Shown here: positions 15,252 through 25,327 of the stretch, piece by piece
Numbering within the stretch: position 1 is the first letter of the stretch
How the letters are laid out: each line of letters opens with the position of its first letter
Origin: Jeotgalibacillus proteolyticus
Lineage (GTDB): Bacteria > Bacillota > Bacilli > Bacillales > Jeotgalibacillaceae
Direction of reading: 5' to 3'
DNA length: 64,000 bases
NCBI RefSeq assembly: GCF_002926065.1
Contig: NZ_PREZ01000001.1
Coordinates: 124,001-188,000, forward strand
Notes under the pieces: generated by a model
What the model saw: the letters and a program-made list of their open reading frames with translations, nothing else
What the model was told of the DNA's origin: nothing
Database searches by the model: none
Program-made: the position numbers and the translations under genes

Positions 15252-16730
15252 TTAATCTTTATTGATTGGACCTTTAAACAGTCCTGCTTTTTCGATCTCT
15301 GAAGCAAGCTTTAGAAGTAAATGCTCTTCTCCTTTCGCTGTCATGAGTTGAACTCCGATCGGAAGATTAAGAGAGTCTATTCCTGTTGGGAGACTGATCC
15401 CGGGCTGTCCGGTCAAATTGGCAAGTTGAGTAAAGGGCGAATAAGTTAAACTCGGTTCAAACATGGAGTAGATAAGCTCCTGCTGTGAGCCAGCATCCAT
15501 TGAACTTACATGAAGGAGCTTTTCAATTTGCTCCTGATTTGGCGTGAGTTCTCCTATTTCAGGTGCAGAAAACGCTGTTGAGGGAGTTAAATAGAAATCG
15601 TATTCCTCATGAAATCTGAACATTTGTTGAGCTGCCTGATCCCATGCTGCCAGACTCATCGAAAATTCGCCTGCTGTGACTTTTTTTCCGGCTTCAGCAA
15701 GAACCCAGGATTCAATTTCCATATCCCTACTGGTTAATTTACGGTTATATGCTTTTTCAAGAGTACTTACTACCCCTGCCATTTCACCGGCATTCATTAA
15801 ATAATACTGCTCCATCAAATGACGCCCGTTTATTTCAGGGTGCGCTTCTTCAACCGCATGTCCCTGCTCACTTAGCCAGCCTGCTAAGTTCATTACCGTC
15901 GTGACAGCAGCCTCACTAACGGGCGTTCCTACTGGGGAAACAGTGGAAAAGCCGATTTTATAGTGTTTTTTTTCTTCATTATTAATAAAGTTTAGATAAC
16001 CTTCATTAAATAATGCGGTATTAAACGCAGCACTTAATTGGTAGGTTTGGACTTCATCAAGTAATGCCGCCGTATCTCTTACAGATTTAGTGAGAGCGAA
16101 ATCGATCGCTGCCCCCTGCCACTGTCTTCCTGCCCCCGGGCCAACCGGAGTTCTTCCACGGGTCGGCTTTAATCCGATAAGACCGCTAAAGGAAGCAGGT
16201 ATTCGAATAGAACCGCCGCCATCACTTGCTCCTGCAAGAGGCACCATTTTCCCTGCCACACTTGCAGCGGCTCCCCCGCTCGAGCCTCCTGGAGAGTGGT
16301 CCCGGTTTACATAATTGCGTGTAGGACCATAAAGCGTTGGTTCTGTAATATTTTTCAGACCAAACTCAGGTGTGTTTGTGTGTCCAATAACGATAAACCC
16401 GGCTTTCATTATGGAGTTAACAAAATGGCTGTTTTCTTTTGCCGTTTGATTTTTAAGCAGTCTTGAGCCGCCGGTTAATTTTTCATCCTTCACTGCCTGG
16501 GATATATTTTTCATTAAGATAGGGACACCTGCAAATGTCTTTTCGGGATCGATTTGCTCAGCTTCGTTCAGTGCCTTTTCAAAACGCTCCGCTACCACTG
16601 CATTAATCTCAGGATTAACTTCTTCTATCCTGCTTATCGTCGCACTAACAGCTTCTTTTGAACTGATTTTTTTCTTTTTAATTAATTCAGCAAGCCCTGT
16701 AGCATCTAAATTGAGCAGCTCGTTTGACAA
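15252..16730 (-). CDS. amidase (amidase-signature family)
   Basis: 492 residues from a TTG at 16730 (MSNELLNLDATGLAEL), which has GGAGG seven bases upstream; the frame is open to 16766. The Ser-Ser-Lys triad region is visible: Lys in 'GVPILMKNIS', the Ser-rich loop 'SPGGSSGGAAASVAG' and 'ASDGGGSIRIPASFSG' with the nucleophile. Enzymes of this family hydrolyse amide bonds, often of aliphatic or aryl amides or peptides. It is not GatA: there is no gatC/gatB neighbour, and it sits after a nuclease gene. Substrate unknown. Confidence 0.88.
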   Translation of the reverse strand: MSNELLNLDATGLAELIKKKKISSKEAVSATISRIEEVNPEINAVVAERFEKALNEAEQIDPEKTFAGVPILMKNISQAVKDEKLTGGSRLLKNQTAKENSHFVNSIMKAGFIVIGHTNTPEFGLKNITEPTLYGPTRNYVNRDHSPGGSSGGAAASVAGKMVPLAGASDGGGSIRIPASFSGLIGLKPTRGRTPVGPGAGRQWQGAAIDFALTKSVRDTAALLDEVQTYQLSAAFNTALFNEGYLNFINNEEKKHYKIGFSTVSPVGTPVSEAAVTTVMNLAGWLSEQGHAVEEAHPEINGRHLMEQYYLMNAGEMAGVVSTLEKAYNRKLTSRDMEIESWVLAEAGKKVTAGEFSMSLAAWDQAAQQMFRFHEEYDFYLTPSTAFSAPEIGELTPNQEQIEKLLHVSSMDAGSQQELIYSMFEPSLTYSPFTQLANLTGQPGISLPTGIDSLNLPIGVQLMTAKGEEHLLLKLASEIEKAGLFKGPINKD

Positions 16731-16762
16731 GAGACCGCCTCCATTTCTGCATGGTAAAAGGT

Positions 16763-17449
16763 TCAATTTTTTGGTGCGCGAAACCCGGCTTTCTCAGCTT
16801 CTTCAGCAGCGCAAAACCATTCTTCGGGAATCGTGTTTTGATAATACCTTGATGAAGGAATATGATATATTTTTTCACCTTTTGAGTTGATATTTCCTTT
16901 AATTAAACACCCATCTTTTTGAGGAGGGTTATTGGCTTCCTTCTTCGTTCTTTGAAAGCCTTTATCAGTAACATAGTTCTCCAGAGACCAAATTCCGACA
17001 CCTTTTCTTCTGGCTATTTCCTGAATGTGTTCAAATTCATCAACATATTTAATATCAGGAGGATAAATCGACACACGTGCCAGACCTTCACTGATCAGCT
17101 TCTCATTAAATAAAGAATCATCAAGCCACACGTATGCAAGAACCCTGCCGTACCGGTCTCTCTCACTTACATCAAATTCAAGCTGAATTTTCTCCCCAGT
17201 CAAATGCTTTTCAGTATATTCCGCGGCTTCAGGACCAAATGGCTGAACGCCCAATTGAGGATGCTTCGTCTCTGGCGTATCGATTAATAAAAGCCGCACC
17301 CGTTCTACAGAGCCATCGGTAAGCTCCACATCAATTGTATCCCCGTCTACTACATTTACTACTTGAGCTGTTAATAAGTCGTTATCACCATTAAGGCTGC
17401 AGCCTGCAAGCATACCTAATGCTGCAATAATAAGCAAAAATTTTTTCAT
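16763..17449 (-). CDS. lipoprotein thermonuclease (staphylococcal nuclease family)
   Basis: 228 residues. A lipoprotein signal ends in LAGC (Cys16). An SNase domain follows with '[11 protein letters not shown]', '[14 protein letters not shown]' and '[15 protein letters not shown]', which supply the catalytic Arg/Glu/Arg and calcium-binding Asp residues. The C-terminal 50 residues ([18 protein letters not shown]... [16 protein letters not shown]) form a small two-cysteine domain often attached to exported SNases. It should be anchored outside the membrane and degrade DNA/RNA, similar to B. subtilis YncB. It lies 32 bases before the amidase start and after the lytic transglycosylase. Confidence 0.88.
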   Translation of the reverse strand: MKKFLLIIAALGMLAGCSLNGDNDLLTAQVVNVVDGDTIDVELTDGSVERVRLLLIDTPETKHPQLGVQPFGPEAAEYTEKHLTGEKIQLEFDVSERDRYGRVLAYVWLDDSLFNEKLISEGLARVSIYPPDIKYVDEFEHIQEIARRKGVGIWSLENYVTDKGFQRTKKEANNPPQKDGCLIKGNINSKGEKIYHIPSSRYYQNTIPEEWFCAAEEAEKAGFRAPKN

Positions 17450-17460
17450 CGCACAGCCTC

Positions 17461-18123
17461 TTACTCTCCATCTTGTAAATTATATTCTTTTTCATATTGT
17501 TCAAAATAAGACATGACATTTTCTACATATTGATCACTATGATTATATTTAAAAATAGCACGTCTGAAATCACCATCTGCCGCACCGTTTTGTGAAAGGT
17601 AATTAGCCGCACTGAAGATGGCATCTTCAATATCCCACGGATCTGCTTTTCCATTTCCGCTTCCATCTACGCCGTAACCGCCAAACTCCTCGATAACAGC
17701 CAGATCAGTCAGTTCATTCTCCGGAATATCACCCTGTCCTAAGCCTTCACAGGTAGGATGGCTCCACCCGACAAATGTACATGGCATAAACTGCATATGG
17801 CCTTCTGCACCAACCGGAGATACCATTGTTTCCATAGTTGAAAATCGGGTCTCCACTCGATGGTGCGCAGCAAGGAGAGTCCACGGTACTCCGTACTCAT
17901 CTTCAGCTCGTTGATAAATATCTATATATTCTTCCGGAATCGTCAGTTCTACAGGTGCTCCTGCTTGTTCCAGCCAATCAGCCGCTTTTCCGCTAAATTC
18001 CTTGTTTTGGGCTAGCATATAAGCTGATATTGCCACAAGCGTTACGATTATTCCAAGGAAAGTTAGAAACCCCTTTAAAATTCTTCCTTTTTTCTGCTTC
18101 TTTTTTCTTTTTTTCGGTTTCAT
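17461..18123 (-). CDS. membrane-anchored lytic transglycosylase-like protein
   Basis: 220 residues. A very basic N-terminus ([13 protein letters not shown]) precedes one membrane helix ([18 protein letters not shown]). The extracytoplasmic domain has '[11 protein letters not shown]', the '[16 protein letters not shown]' motif and '[17 protein letters not shown]' with '[16 protein letters not shown]'. This is the SLT/MltB-like fold, with the likely catalytic Glu in 'RVETRF'. It should cleave peptidoglycan glycan strands. Two cysteines in '[15 protein letters not shown]' are typical of Bacillales members. It is first in a run with the nuclease, suggesting an envelope or DNA-handling theme. Confidence 0.82.
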   Translation of the reverse strand: MKPKKRKKKQKKGRILKGFLTFLGIIVTLVAISAYMLAQNKEFSGKAADWLEQAGAPVELTIPEEYIDIYQRAEDEYGVPWTLLAAHHRVETRFSTMETMVSPVGAEGHMQFMPCTFVGWSHPTCEGLGQGDIPENELTDLAVIEEFGGYGVDGSGNGKADPWDIEDAIFSAANYLSQNGAADGDFRRAIFKYNHSDQYVENVMSYFEQYEKEYNLQDGE

Positions 18124-18248
18124 ACCAGACTCCTTTACTTAAACCCCAATTAATACTTCTTCATTGTACCGAATCCTTGCACCCTTGTGAACCTTCACAT
18201 AACAGTGATAGTGATTTTAGCTGTTTGGGCAGCACTTTTTTAAATCAA

Positions 18249-18279
18249 AAATAAAAGCACCCTGAAAAATCAGGGTGCC
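18249..18279 (-). terminator. intrinsic terminator of the BCCT transporter gene
   Basis: GCACCCTGA pairs with TCAGGGTGC around AAAAA. On the minus strand the hairpin is followed by TTTTATTTTTG. Confidence 0.88.
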
Positions 18280-18288
18280 GGTGTTATG

Positions 18289-19812
18289 TTATTTAAGCTT
18301 TTTATCTTTTCGTTTCGGTGTAATGAATAAACCAAGATCTTTCCTTTCCTGATTTAATGATTTATAAGTTGAAATCATCATCAGGATCATGACAAAGGAA
18401 AATGGCAATGCTGCTATAATTAAGGCATTCTGAAGTGCCTGCAGCCCATTGGCTGACAATAAAATAACAGCAACGGTAGACTGGGCAAGACCCCATGTCA
18501 TTTTAACTGAATTTGAAGGGGTTAACGAGCCATAGGTTGTCTGCATACCAAGTACAAAAGTAGCTGAGTCAGCTGATGTAATGAAGAACGTGCTGATTAG
18601 CAGGATCGCTACAACAGAGAGAATTGCACCGAGCTGGTATTCGTTAAACACTGCGAATAACAACTCTTCAGTTTGAAGTCCTGTTAAATCGATAATACCC
18701 AGCTTTTGAACATTGATTGAACTTGATCCGAATACTGAAAACCAGAAAAAGCTGACTAGGGATGGCAGTAAAAGCACGCCTGCCATAAACTCCCGGATCG
18801 TACGTCCTCTTGAAACTCTGGCAATAAATATTCCTACAAATGGAGACCACGAGATCCACCAAGCCCAATAAAAAATAGTCCAATCGTTGATCCATGAACG
18901 ATTTTCAGCATCAAGCGGAGCGATCCTGAAGCTCATTTCTAAAAGGTTTTGAGCATAGGATCCTAATGAATTTGTAAATAAATTTAGAATTAACATCGTT
19001 GGTCCGATTATCAGCATGATGACCATAAGGGTTACAGCAAGAACCATATTCGTATTTGATAAATAGCGGATTCCTTTGCTGATGCCTGTCCATGCTGAAA
19101 TTAAGAAAAGAACTGTAACCACAGCAATAATTAGAACCTGCCACCAGAAACTAATCGGGATACCGAGTAAATAGGACAGCCCCCCATTAATTTGAATAGC
19201 ACCAAACCCTAAAGTAGTTGCCACACCTACTACTGTAGCAAAGACTGCTAAAACGTCTACTACCGTGCCTAGACCTCCGCGCATACGTTCACCAAACAGC
19301 GGAACAAGGGTAGCAGAGATTAAACCAGGCTCTCCTTTACGGAACTTAAAGTAAGCAAGCGCTAATGCAACGACTGCATAAATGGCCCACGCATGAAGTC
19401 CCCAATGAAAAAATGTATATTGCATCGAATCTTTTAATGCCTCATCGCTTCCTGCCTCGGCAAGCGGCGGATTTGAAGCAAAATGCAATAGCGGTTCACT
19501 GGCCCCCCAAAATACAAGACCAATCCCCATCCCTGCACTAAATAACATCGCAAACCAAGACCCAGTAGAGTACTCAGGGCGTTCATCCGGTTTCCCCAGA
19601 CGTATTTGGCCAATCGGTGTTACGGCAAGTACAATACAGAAAATAACCATGACAGTGACAGCGATTAAGTAATACCACCCAAAAGTTGAGGTTATAAATG
19701 CCTGGAAATTTGCAGTCGCTGATTCGAATGTTGTTGGAGAAATGATTGCAAACACAGTAGCTGCTAATACAAGAGTCAGTGTGATCCAAAATACCTTCGA
19801 TACCTTTTTCAT
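18289..19812 (-). CDS. opuD: glycine betaine transporter, BCCT family (OpuD-like)
   Basis: 507 residues with 12 predicted membrane helices. It carries the BCCT signature region '[20 protein letters not shown]' followed by RGRTIREF, the '[20 protein letters not shown]' segment and the aromatic Trp-rich box, as in B. subtilis OpuD. It takes up glycine betaine (or related quaternary amines) with sodium. The start is ATG at 19812 behind AAAGGAG. It is monocistronic, with its own terminator. Together with the OpuC-like system it gives the cell two osmoprotectant importers in this window. Confidence 0.9.
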   Translation of the reverse strand: MKKVSKVFWITLTLVLAATVFAIISPTTFESATANFQAFITSTFGWYYLIAVTVMVIFCIVLAVTPIGQIRLGKPDERPEYSTGSWFAMLFSAGMGIGLVFWGASEPLLHFASNPPLAEAGSDEALKDSMQYTFFHWGLHAWAIYAVVALALAYFKFRKGEPGLISATLVPLFGERMRGGLGTVVDVLAVFATVVGVATTLGFGAIQINGGLSYLLGIPISFWWQVLIIAVVTVLFLISAWTGISKGIRYLSNTNMVLAVTLMVIMLIIGPTMLILNLFTNSLGSYAQNLLEMSFRIAPLDAENRSWINDWTIFYWAWWISWSPFVGIFIARVSRGRTIREFMAGVLLLPSLVSFFWFSVFGSSSINVQKLGIIDLTGLQTEELLFAVFNEYQLGAILSVVAILLISTFFITSADSATFVLGMQTTYGSLTPSNSVKMTWGLAQSTVAVILLSANGLQALQNALIIAALPFSFVMILMMISTYKSLNQERKDLGLFITPKRKDKKLK

Positions 19813-19979
19813 ATAATTCTCCTTTCTTAATATGGTAGACATTAAACACCATTGTCTGATTTGCTCTTAAAAGACACGAGGATAACCCTAACATGTTACA
19901 AAATTTAATTCAACTGTAATACCTCTAAAAAAGGAGCTCAAAAAAACTATCTATACTGCTATACCAGGCTTATATCAAG

Positions 19980-21419
19980 CTAATAGGTGGTTAGACCTAA
20001 TATTTTTTGAATGTAATAAACGCCTCTTTGCCAAAAGGAAAGAGTATCCTGATACTTGTCAGATTCCACGGTGTAAAAACCATTTTCATTTGTCCACAGA
20101 TCTCTTAGATAAACATCTGTGTCCTTCATTACTTCAGCGTCCATCGGCGCTTTAATAATAATGTTGTTTTCAAGATTATAATCAGCAAGATTCCGTTTTG
20201 TGAAGTTGGTCGAACCGCTGATAATCTGCCCTTCATTACCGGACTTTATCATCAGCATTTTCGGGTGAAACTGCTCTTCTCTGACTTCGTACCACCTGAC
20301 ATTAATTCCTTCTGCATCACCCTCCAGCAGCTCGTTAACAACAGGCCTGTTTGGCAGCCCGCTTTTGTTATTGCCGAAAGCTGTTTCATTAGGATCCAAA
20401 ATCAGAAACACCTCTACTTCCCGCTCAGCTGCATCGATCAGCTCAGTAATGATATCTCTCTCAGACAAATAAAACATGGCCATCCAGATTTCATCCCCCG
20501 GTTTTGTTTGTGCAATTGCTTCCAGAGATTTCTCCCATGTCTTTCCCTCCGTCGTGTATTGAACGGTTATATTGCTTTGATGGTTATCTGAGCTGGAGTA
20601 CGAAGGTAATTGAATGGAGCTGTCCGAAAAATTCAACACAGCTTGCTCAGCATTGATCATATCCTGAATGACTGGTCCACTTACTTCATAAGCTACATTA
20701 CTGTGAAAACCGGATTCCCTGTGGGCGTTTGCAGAAAGAACCATCCCTGATTTTTCTGTGATGACTGCTTTTCTGTGATTAGCTTTAACGTTGCCCATCA
20801 TTAAATAGGATCGTGCGGTCATGTTTGGGCCATCTTCTACAAAGGCGTTTGGAAGCCATCCCTGCCCCCTCTGGCCAAACCATTGAAGGCCCATTCGCCA
20901 GGCTGTTGAAAATAAGGGTGTCGGGTCACGCAAAGGGTCAAGATTAGTAAAAACAACCTCAATTCCTTCCTCTTCCATTGAATCAAGCCACTCATTTTCA
21001 TATGAATAGTAGCCGGTATTTACGGGGTCTGTAATGAAGACAATAGGCATGTCGGGATACTGTCTTTTTTTCTCTACAAGCTGATCTGTCAGATTTTCCG
21101 TTAAATCCGGATATCCTTTTTCTTCGTTTACCCTGCCGTCAAATAAGAACATATCAATAATGACAAATTCCTCTGCTTCTTCAATTACCTCTGCAACCCG
21201 ATCGAAAATTTCCTGATCGACCTCGGTTTCATCGTCTTTTGAATAAGTAAGATCCCTATAAAAGGACACTGCCTCTGCCTGATGTTCTTCCCCTTCATAA
21301 GAAACCCCATCCGGAAGAGGCTTATATTGATGGTAGGTTAGAAGTAAGAAGAAAATAAGAATAAATATACTTGCGTAAAATCTCTTTTTTTTACTCCAAT
21401 GTTTCTTCTCTGTTGACAA
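19980..21419 (-). CDS. membrane-anchored phospholipase D-superfamily protein
   Basis: 479 residues starting with TTG behind TAGGAGGTG. One N-terminal membrane helix (RFYASIFILIFFLLLTYHQY) is followed by a two-domain PLD fold. The first HKD motif reads 'NHRKAVITEKSG' and the second 'FHPKMLMIKSG', followed by 'GQIISGSTNFTKRNLADYN'. In both motifs the usual Asp after HxKx4 is replaced (Glu and Lys). Cardiolipin synthases usually have two N-terminal helices and intact motifs, so this is more likely an extracytoplasmic PLD-type enzyme of unknown substrate. A YwiE-like minor cardiolipin synthase remains possible. Confidence 0.75.
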   Translation of the reverse strand: MSTEKKHWSKKKRFYASIFILIFFLLLTYHQYKPLPDGVSYEGEEHQAEAVSFYRDLTYSKDDETEVDQEIFDRVAEVIEEAEEFVIIDMFLFDGRVNEEKGYPDLTENLTDQLVEKKRQYPDMPIVFITDPVNTGYYSYENEWLDSMEEEGIEVVFTNLDPLRDPTPLFSTAWRMGLQWFGQRGQGWLPNAFVEDGPNMTARSYLMMGNVKANHRKAVITEKSGMVLSANAHRESGFHSNVAYEVSGPVIQDMINAEQAVLNFSDSSIQLPSYSSSDNHQSNITVQYTTEGKTWEKSLEAIAQTKPGDEIWMAMFYLSERDIITELIDAAEREVEVFLILDPNETAFGNNKSGLPNRPVVNELLEGDAEGINVRWYEVREEQFHPKMLMIKSGNEGQIISGSTNFTKRNLADYNLENNIIIKAPMDAEVMKDTDVYLRDLWTNENGFYTVESDKYQDTLSFWQRGVYYIQKILGLTTY

Positions 21420-21503
21420 CTAAACACCTCCTAACTGCTCTCTAGTTTTCCCAGCTCAACATTATTGTATGTGCATCGACAAAACTTGACAAGTTTCACT
21501 GCT

Positions 21504-22082
21504 TTATTCATTACTTACAGCTTTTACATCAGCAACGATTTCATCTACTTTAACATCACTTATGCCGTTATAGCTGTTCACGACTGTCCCTTCTTTATTA
21601 ACTAAATAAAAGCTGGTTCCGTGGATTACCTGGTCAGAGTTTGGATCATCTGCCACAATGGCTTCAAAGGAGTTAAGCGCAAAATCCGCAATTTCCTCCT
21701 GCGAATAGCCGGTTAAAAAATCCCATTTTTCTTCATTCAGTTCATAAGAAGACATAAATTCTGTTAATGCCTCAGGAGTATCATTTTCAGGGTCGACGCT
21801 AAAGGAAATAATCCGGTAGTCCTCAATTCCCTCCGCTTCCAACTCAGCCTGCACCTCGGTCATATTAAATGTCATAGGGGGACAAACCGTATCACAATTT
21901 GTAAAAATGAAATTTACAAGTGCAGGTGTGCCTTTAATATCATTAAGATCAACGGTTTCATTCTGCTGATTCGTGTATGAAAAATTCTGAATTTCTTTTT
22001 CCATATTTCCCTCAAAACCGCCAGAGCAGGCTGCAAGTAAAAATACTGCTGCACCTGTGATTAATGCGTAAATCTTTTTCAT
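21504..22082 (-). CDS. Sco1/SenC-family copper chaperone lipoprotein
   Basis: 192 residues; start ATG at 22082 with GGAAGG nine bases upstream. A lipobox LLAAC ends the signal. The thioredoxin-like domain has the Sco copper site, Cys-x3-Cys in 'FTNCDTVCPPMTF' plus a His in 'QVIHGTSFYLV'. This matches B. subtilis YpmQ (BsSco), needed for CuA assembly in cytochrome c oxidase. It stands alone between the PLD gene and sbcC. Confidence 0.88.
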   Translation of the reverse strand: MKKIYALITGAAVFLLAACSGGFEGNMEKEIQNFSYTNQQNETVDLNDIKGTPALVNFIFTNCDTVCPPMTFNMTEVQAELEAEGIEDYRIISFSVDPENDTPEALTEFMSSYELNEEKWDFLTGYSQEEIADFALNSFEAIVADDPNSDQVIHGTSFYLVNKEGTVVNSYNGISDVKVDEIVADVKAVSNE

Positions 22083-22195
22083 TTCAATCATCCTTCCTTT
22101 GTACTAGCTCCACTATTCAATAATTAATGCTACAGATATACTTATCGGTCTTCAACGGTCTGCAGGGAAGGAAGATGTAGATTTTGTGACACGTT

Positions 22196-25100
22196 TCAGG
22201 AAACAAATACAAAGGATGTTTCGCTTCCAGTCTTTGAAGATTCAACGTCGAGCCGTGCATCGATTCGTTCTTTAAGCTCAGGCACATGCGAAATAATTCC
22301 GACCAGCCTGCCGCTGTGCTGAATCTCCATTAAGGATTCTATCGCCTGGTCGAGAGATTCCGGATCAAGTGTTCCAAATCCCTCATCAATAAACATCGTT
22401 TCAAGAGAAACACCGCCCGAATATGCCTGAACTACATCTGCCAGACCAAGTGCCAAAGATAAAGAGGCTTTAAATGCTTCTCCACCTGATAAAGTTTTCA
22501 CATGACGCTCCTGCCCTGTATATTGATCAAAAACCAGAAGCTCCAGCCCACCTTGAGCGTTCCCTTTTGATTTGTCCACTTTCCTCAGCAGCTGATAGCG
22601 CCCGGATGTCATTTTGCTCAGTCGGTCATTAGCCACTGTCAGAATATCCTCCAAATAAAAAGCAAGCACATACCGTTCAAAAGTGATTCTTAAATGATTT
22701 TTCCCATTTGCCATATCAGACAAATGTCCAACCAATTCATATTCCTTTTCAAGAGCAGCTGTTTTATTTTTATTGCTTTCAATTTGATCCAGCAATCCTT
22801 CGTGTCTTTCTATATATGAGCTTATATACTGAAGCTCTTTTTCAAGCTCTGCAAGCCTTTCTTCCACCTTTGCAAGCTCTTCCTCCAAAACATGTAAATC
22901 CGGCTCGCTTTTACTCTCCAGTTCTTTCGATCGTCTGCTCAGTTCCTGCCCAGTCGCGAAAAATTCTTTTTCGAATTGCTGAACGCTTTGTTCGAGTTCA
23001 TGAAGCATGGATTCGCTGACTTTCGCAAGTTGTACTTCTTCCTCTGAGCCGAAGGAGTGCTCCTTAATCGATTTTATCCAGGCAAGTGCTACTTCATCGG
23101 CCTGTGAAGCTTCTTTTTCGCGCTCATCAATCGTCTGCTGCAGCCGGTTGGCAACCGAAAGACACTTATCCTTTAATGCATTGACGATTTCTTCTGTTTT
23201 ACGGAGTGCTTCCTCATATTCTTTAATTGATTTTATTAACTCTTTGCGTTCACTCAAATAGTAGTCTTGATCGAGATACCGCTCGGGAATGCTGCTGCTC
23301 AGCCGTTTGAAATCACCCTGCATTTCAATATACTGTTCACGTTTTGCCTGAACACTTTCTGAAGCTTGGGATATGTTTTTAATCAGAATTTCCTGCTCCT
23401 GTTCCTTTTCTGATTTCTTAACCTGAGTCTTCTTTTCTTCCATTATTTCCTTTGTTGTCTGGTCAATGGTCTTTTTAACTGAATGGATTTCAGCTTTTAG
23501 CGAGGTAATTAAGCCGTTAACATCCGTCCATTCAAAAGAAAGATTTTGTTTTTTTATTTCAACTACTAGCTCTTGTTTTTCTTCATAAAGTTCGTTAACC
23601 CGCTGCTGCAGGCTTTTAAGTTCTACTTCACCGCGATCCTTTAATGCAATTGCTTCCTGAAGCCTTTGTGTTCCGTTGGTAAGCTCCTGTTCAGTTACTT
23701 CAATTATTTCTCCCGAAGCTTTTGAAGGATGCTCAAGTGAGCCGCACACCGGGCAGGGTTCGTTTAAGGTTAATTGCTGTGATAAATACACAGCCTGGGA
23801 AGAAATAAATTGTTTATCTAACCGTTTTTTCTCTTCCAGTCGTTGAGCTGCTCTTTTTTCATTTAGTTTTTGATTTTCGTGCAGCTCGCTAATTTTCTTT
23901 TCATGCGTTAAAAGATTTTTCTCGAGTTTTTGAGCCCGTTCAGTGGTTTGAAGGATAAACTGCAAGCTTTGAAGCTCCTGTTTTTTTTCGGATAAAGATA
24001 ACTTTGAAGATTGATAGAGTGAAAGTGCCGTTTCTAACTGTTTTAGCTCTTTTTGCAACGTTTCATTTTGTGCTTCCATCTTGGTTAAAAGGTTTTTTTC
24101 CTTGATCCCCTCATTCTTCAGACCAAGAAGCTGCCCTTCAATTGCAGCCCGTTCCTGAATTTTTTCCGCTAGTGCTTCTAGTTCCTGCAGACTTTGTTTT
24201 TTTTGTTCAATTGATTCTTTTTGTCTGGTTAAACGATCTAATTTTTCTTTGGCTGTTTTTAACGCTTCCTCTTCTATTCTTAAGGATTTCCTGTAATCCT
24301 CAATTTCCCTTGTGCGCTGTTCTAACTTTTGTCGTTTTTCATCTAAATTTACTTTAATCGGCCAGATTTTTTCAGCTTTTCTCGCTCGATCAATCTGGTC
24401 CTTTTTCTCAGAAATCTCTCCTTTTTTCCGACTAAGCTGTGAGTATAATACTTTTAATTCTTCGAGCTGGCTGAATGCATTTTTTAAATAGACGGCACGT
24501 TCAATGTCCTGAATTAAGTGATCTCGATTCTTTTTACCTTCTGTTACGCTTTTATTTAACTTGATTTTTTGTTCATTCTGAGTTGCTACTAAGTCTTTTG
24601 CTAGTTTTAACACATGATTTTCATGCATTGGTTCATTCAAAAGCAGTTCTTTAAGTTCTTCATTTTGAAGAGGGTCAATAGCGCTAAAATAGGTTAAGCG
24701 CTCCTGGCGGCAGTTTTCGACTGCGGTTTTAAGGCTTCCTGCTTCGACCTTCAGCTTTTCCTGGAAAGAGGTATAAATCTCGGTATGAAAAAGACGCTGA
24801 AGAATTTGTTCTTTATCTCTACTATCTGAGACAAGGAGTTTTCTAAACTCACCCTGTGGTATCATCAGAATCTGCTTAAATTGATGAAAATCCAGCTGAA
24901 TGATTTGTTTTATTTTTTCTTCTACTTCTCTGACATTTCCGGCAAGCAGTCGTTCCTCTCCGTGTATGAGCTCATACAATTCTGCTTTACTGTTAACCGT
25001 CGTGTACCCATCGCCTCTCGCTTTTTTCTTTTCCTGCTGAGGAGTTCTAATTATTCTATAGATTTTATTTTTTAAGGAAAATAAAAGAGAAACCTCTGTT

Positions 25101-25327
25101 GACAGTGCCGGGGTTGCAAATTGGCTTCTAAGGTCTGATCCGCTTCGCTCTTCCCCGCTGGTTTTGCCATAAATAGCAAATGCAATGGCATCGAATATCG
25201 TCGTTTTTCCGGAACCTGTTTTACCGGAAATTAAAAACATTGTTCTGTTTTCAAGCTCCCTAAAATCAATTTCTTCGACTTTTGCATATGGTCCAAAAGC
25301 CTGCATGGTTAGTTTAATCGGCTTCAT
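22196..25327 (-). CDS. sbcC: exonuclease subunit SbcC (SMC-like ATPase)
   Basis: 1043 residues. Walker A 'SGKTGSGKTTIFDAIAFAIY' lies at the N-terminus, two long coiled-coil arms follow, and the zinc-hook CPVCG lies near the middle. The C-terminal lobe carries signature 'LSGGEAFKASLSLALGLADV' and Walker B 'TMFIDEGFGTLDPESLD'. With SbcD it forms the Mre11-Rad50-type nuclease that opens hairpins and trims DNA ends. The start overlaps the sbcD stop by four bases (ATGA), showing translational coupling. Confidence 0.96.
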   Translation of the reverse strand: MKPIKLTMQAFGPYAKVEEIDFRELENRTMFLISGKTGSGKTTIFDAIAFAIYGKTSGEERSGSDLRSQFATPALSTEVSLLFSLKNKIYRIIRTPQQEKKKARGDGYTTVNSKAELYELIHGEERLLAGNVREVEEKIKQIIQLDFHQFKQILMIPQGEFRKLLVSDSRDKEQILQRLFHTEIYTSFQEKLKVEAGSLKTAVENCRQERLTYFSAIDPLQNEELKELLLNEPMHENHVLKLAKDLVATQNEQKIKLNKSVTEGKKNRDHLIQDIERAVYLKNAFSQLEELKVLYSQLSRKKGEISEKKDQIDRARKAEKIWPIKVNLDEKRQKLEQRTREIEDYRKSLRIEEEALKTAKEKLDRLTRQKESIEQKKQSLQELEALAEKIQERAAIEGQLLGLKNEGIKEKNLLTKMEAQNETLQKELKQLETALSLYQSSKLSLSEKKQELQSLQFILQTTERAQKLEKNLLTHEKKISELHENQKLNEKRAAQRLEEKKRLDKQFISSQAVYLSQQLTLNEPCPVCGSLEHPSKASGEIIEVTEQELTNGTQRLQEAIALKDRGEVELKSLQQRVNELYEEKQELVVEIKKQNLSFEWTDVNGLITSLKAEIHSVKKTIDQTTKEIMEEKKTQVKKSEKEQEQEILIKNISQASESVQAKREQYIEMQGDFKRLSSSIPERYLDQDYYLSERKELIKSIKEYEEALRKTEEIVNALKDKCLSVANRLQQTIDEREKEASQADEVALAWIKSIKEHSFGSEEEVQLAKVSESMLHELEQSVQQFEKEFFATGQELSRRSKELESKSEPDLHVLEEELAKVEERLAELEKELQYISSYIERHEGLLDQIESNKNKTAALEKEYELVGHLSDMANGKNHLRITFERYVLAFYLEDILTVANDRLSKMTSGRYQLLRKVDKSKGNAQGGLELLVFDQYTGQERHVKTLSGGEAFKASLSLALGLADVVQAYSGGVSLETMFIDEGFGTLDPESLDQAIESLMEIQHSGRLVGIISHVPELKERIDARLDVESSKTGSETSFVFVS

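Noticed and set aside
16090-16314. Pro/Ala-rich open frame opposite the amidase
   Set aside because: Antisense shadow produced by the Gly/Ser-rich active-site region of the amidase.
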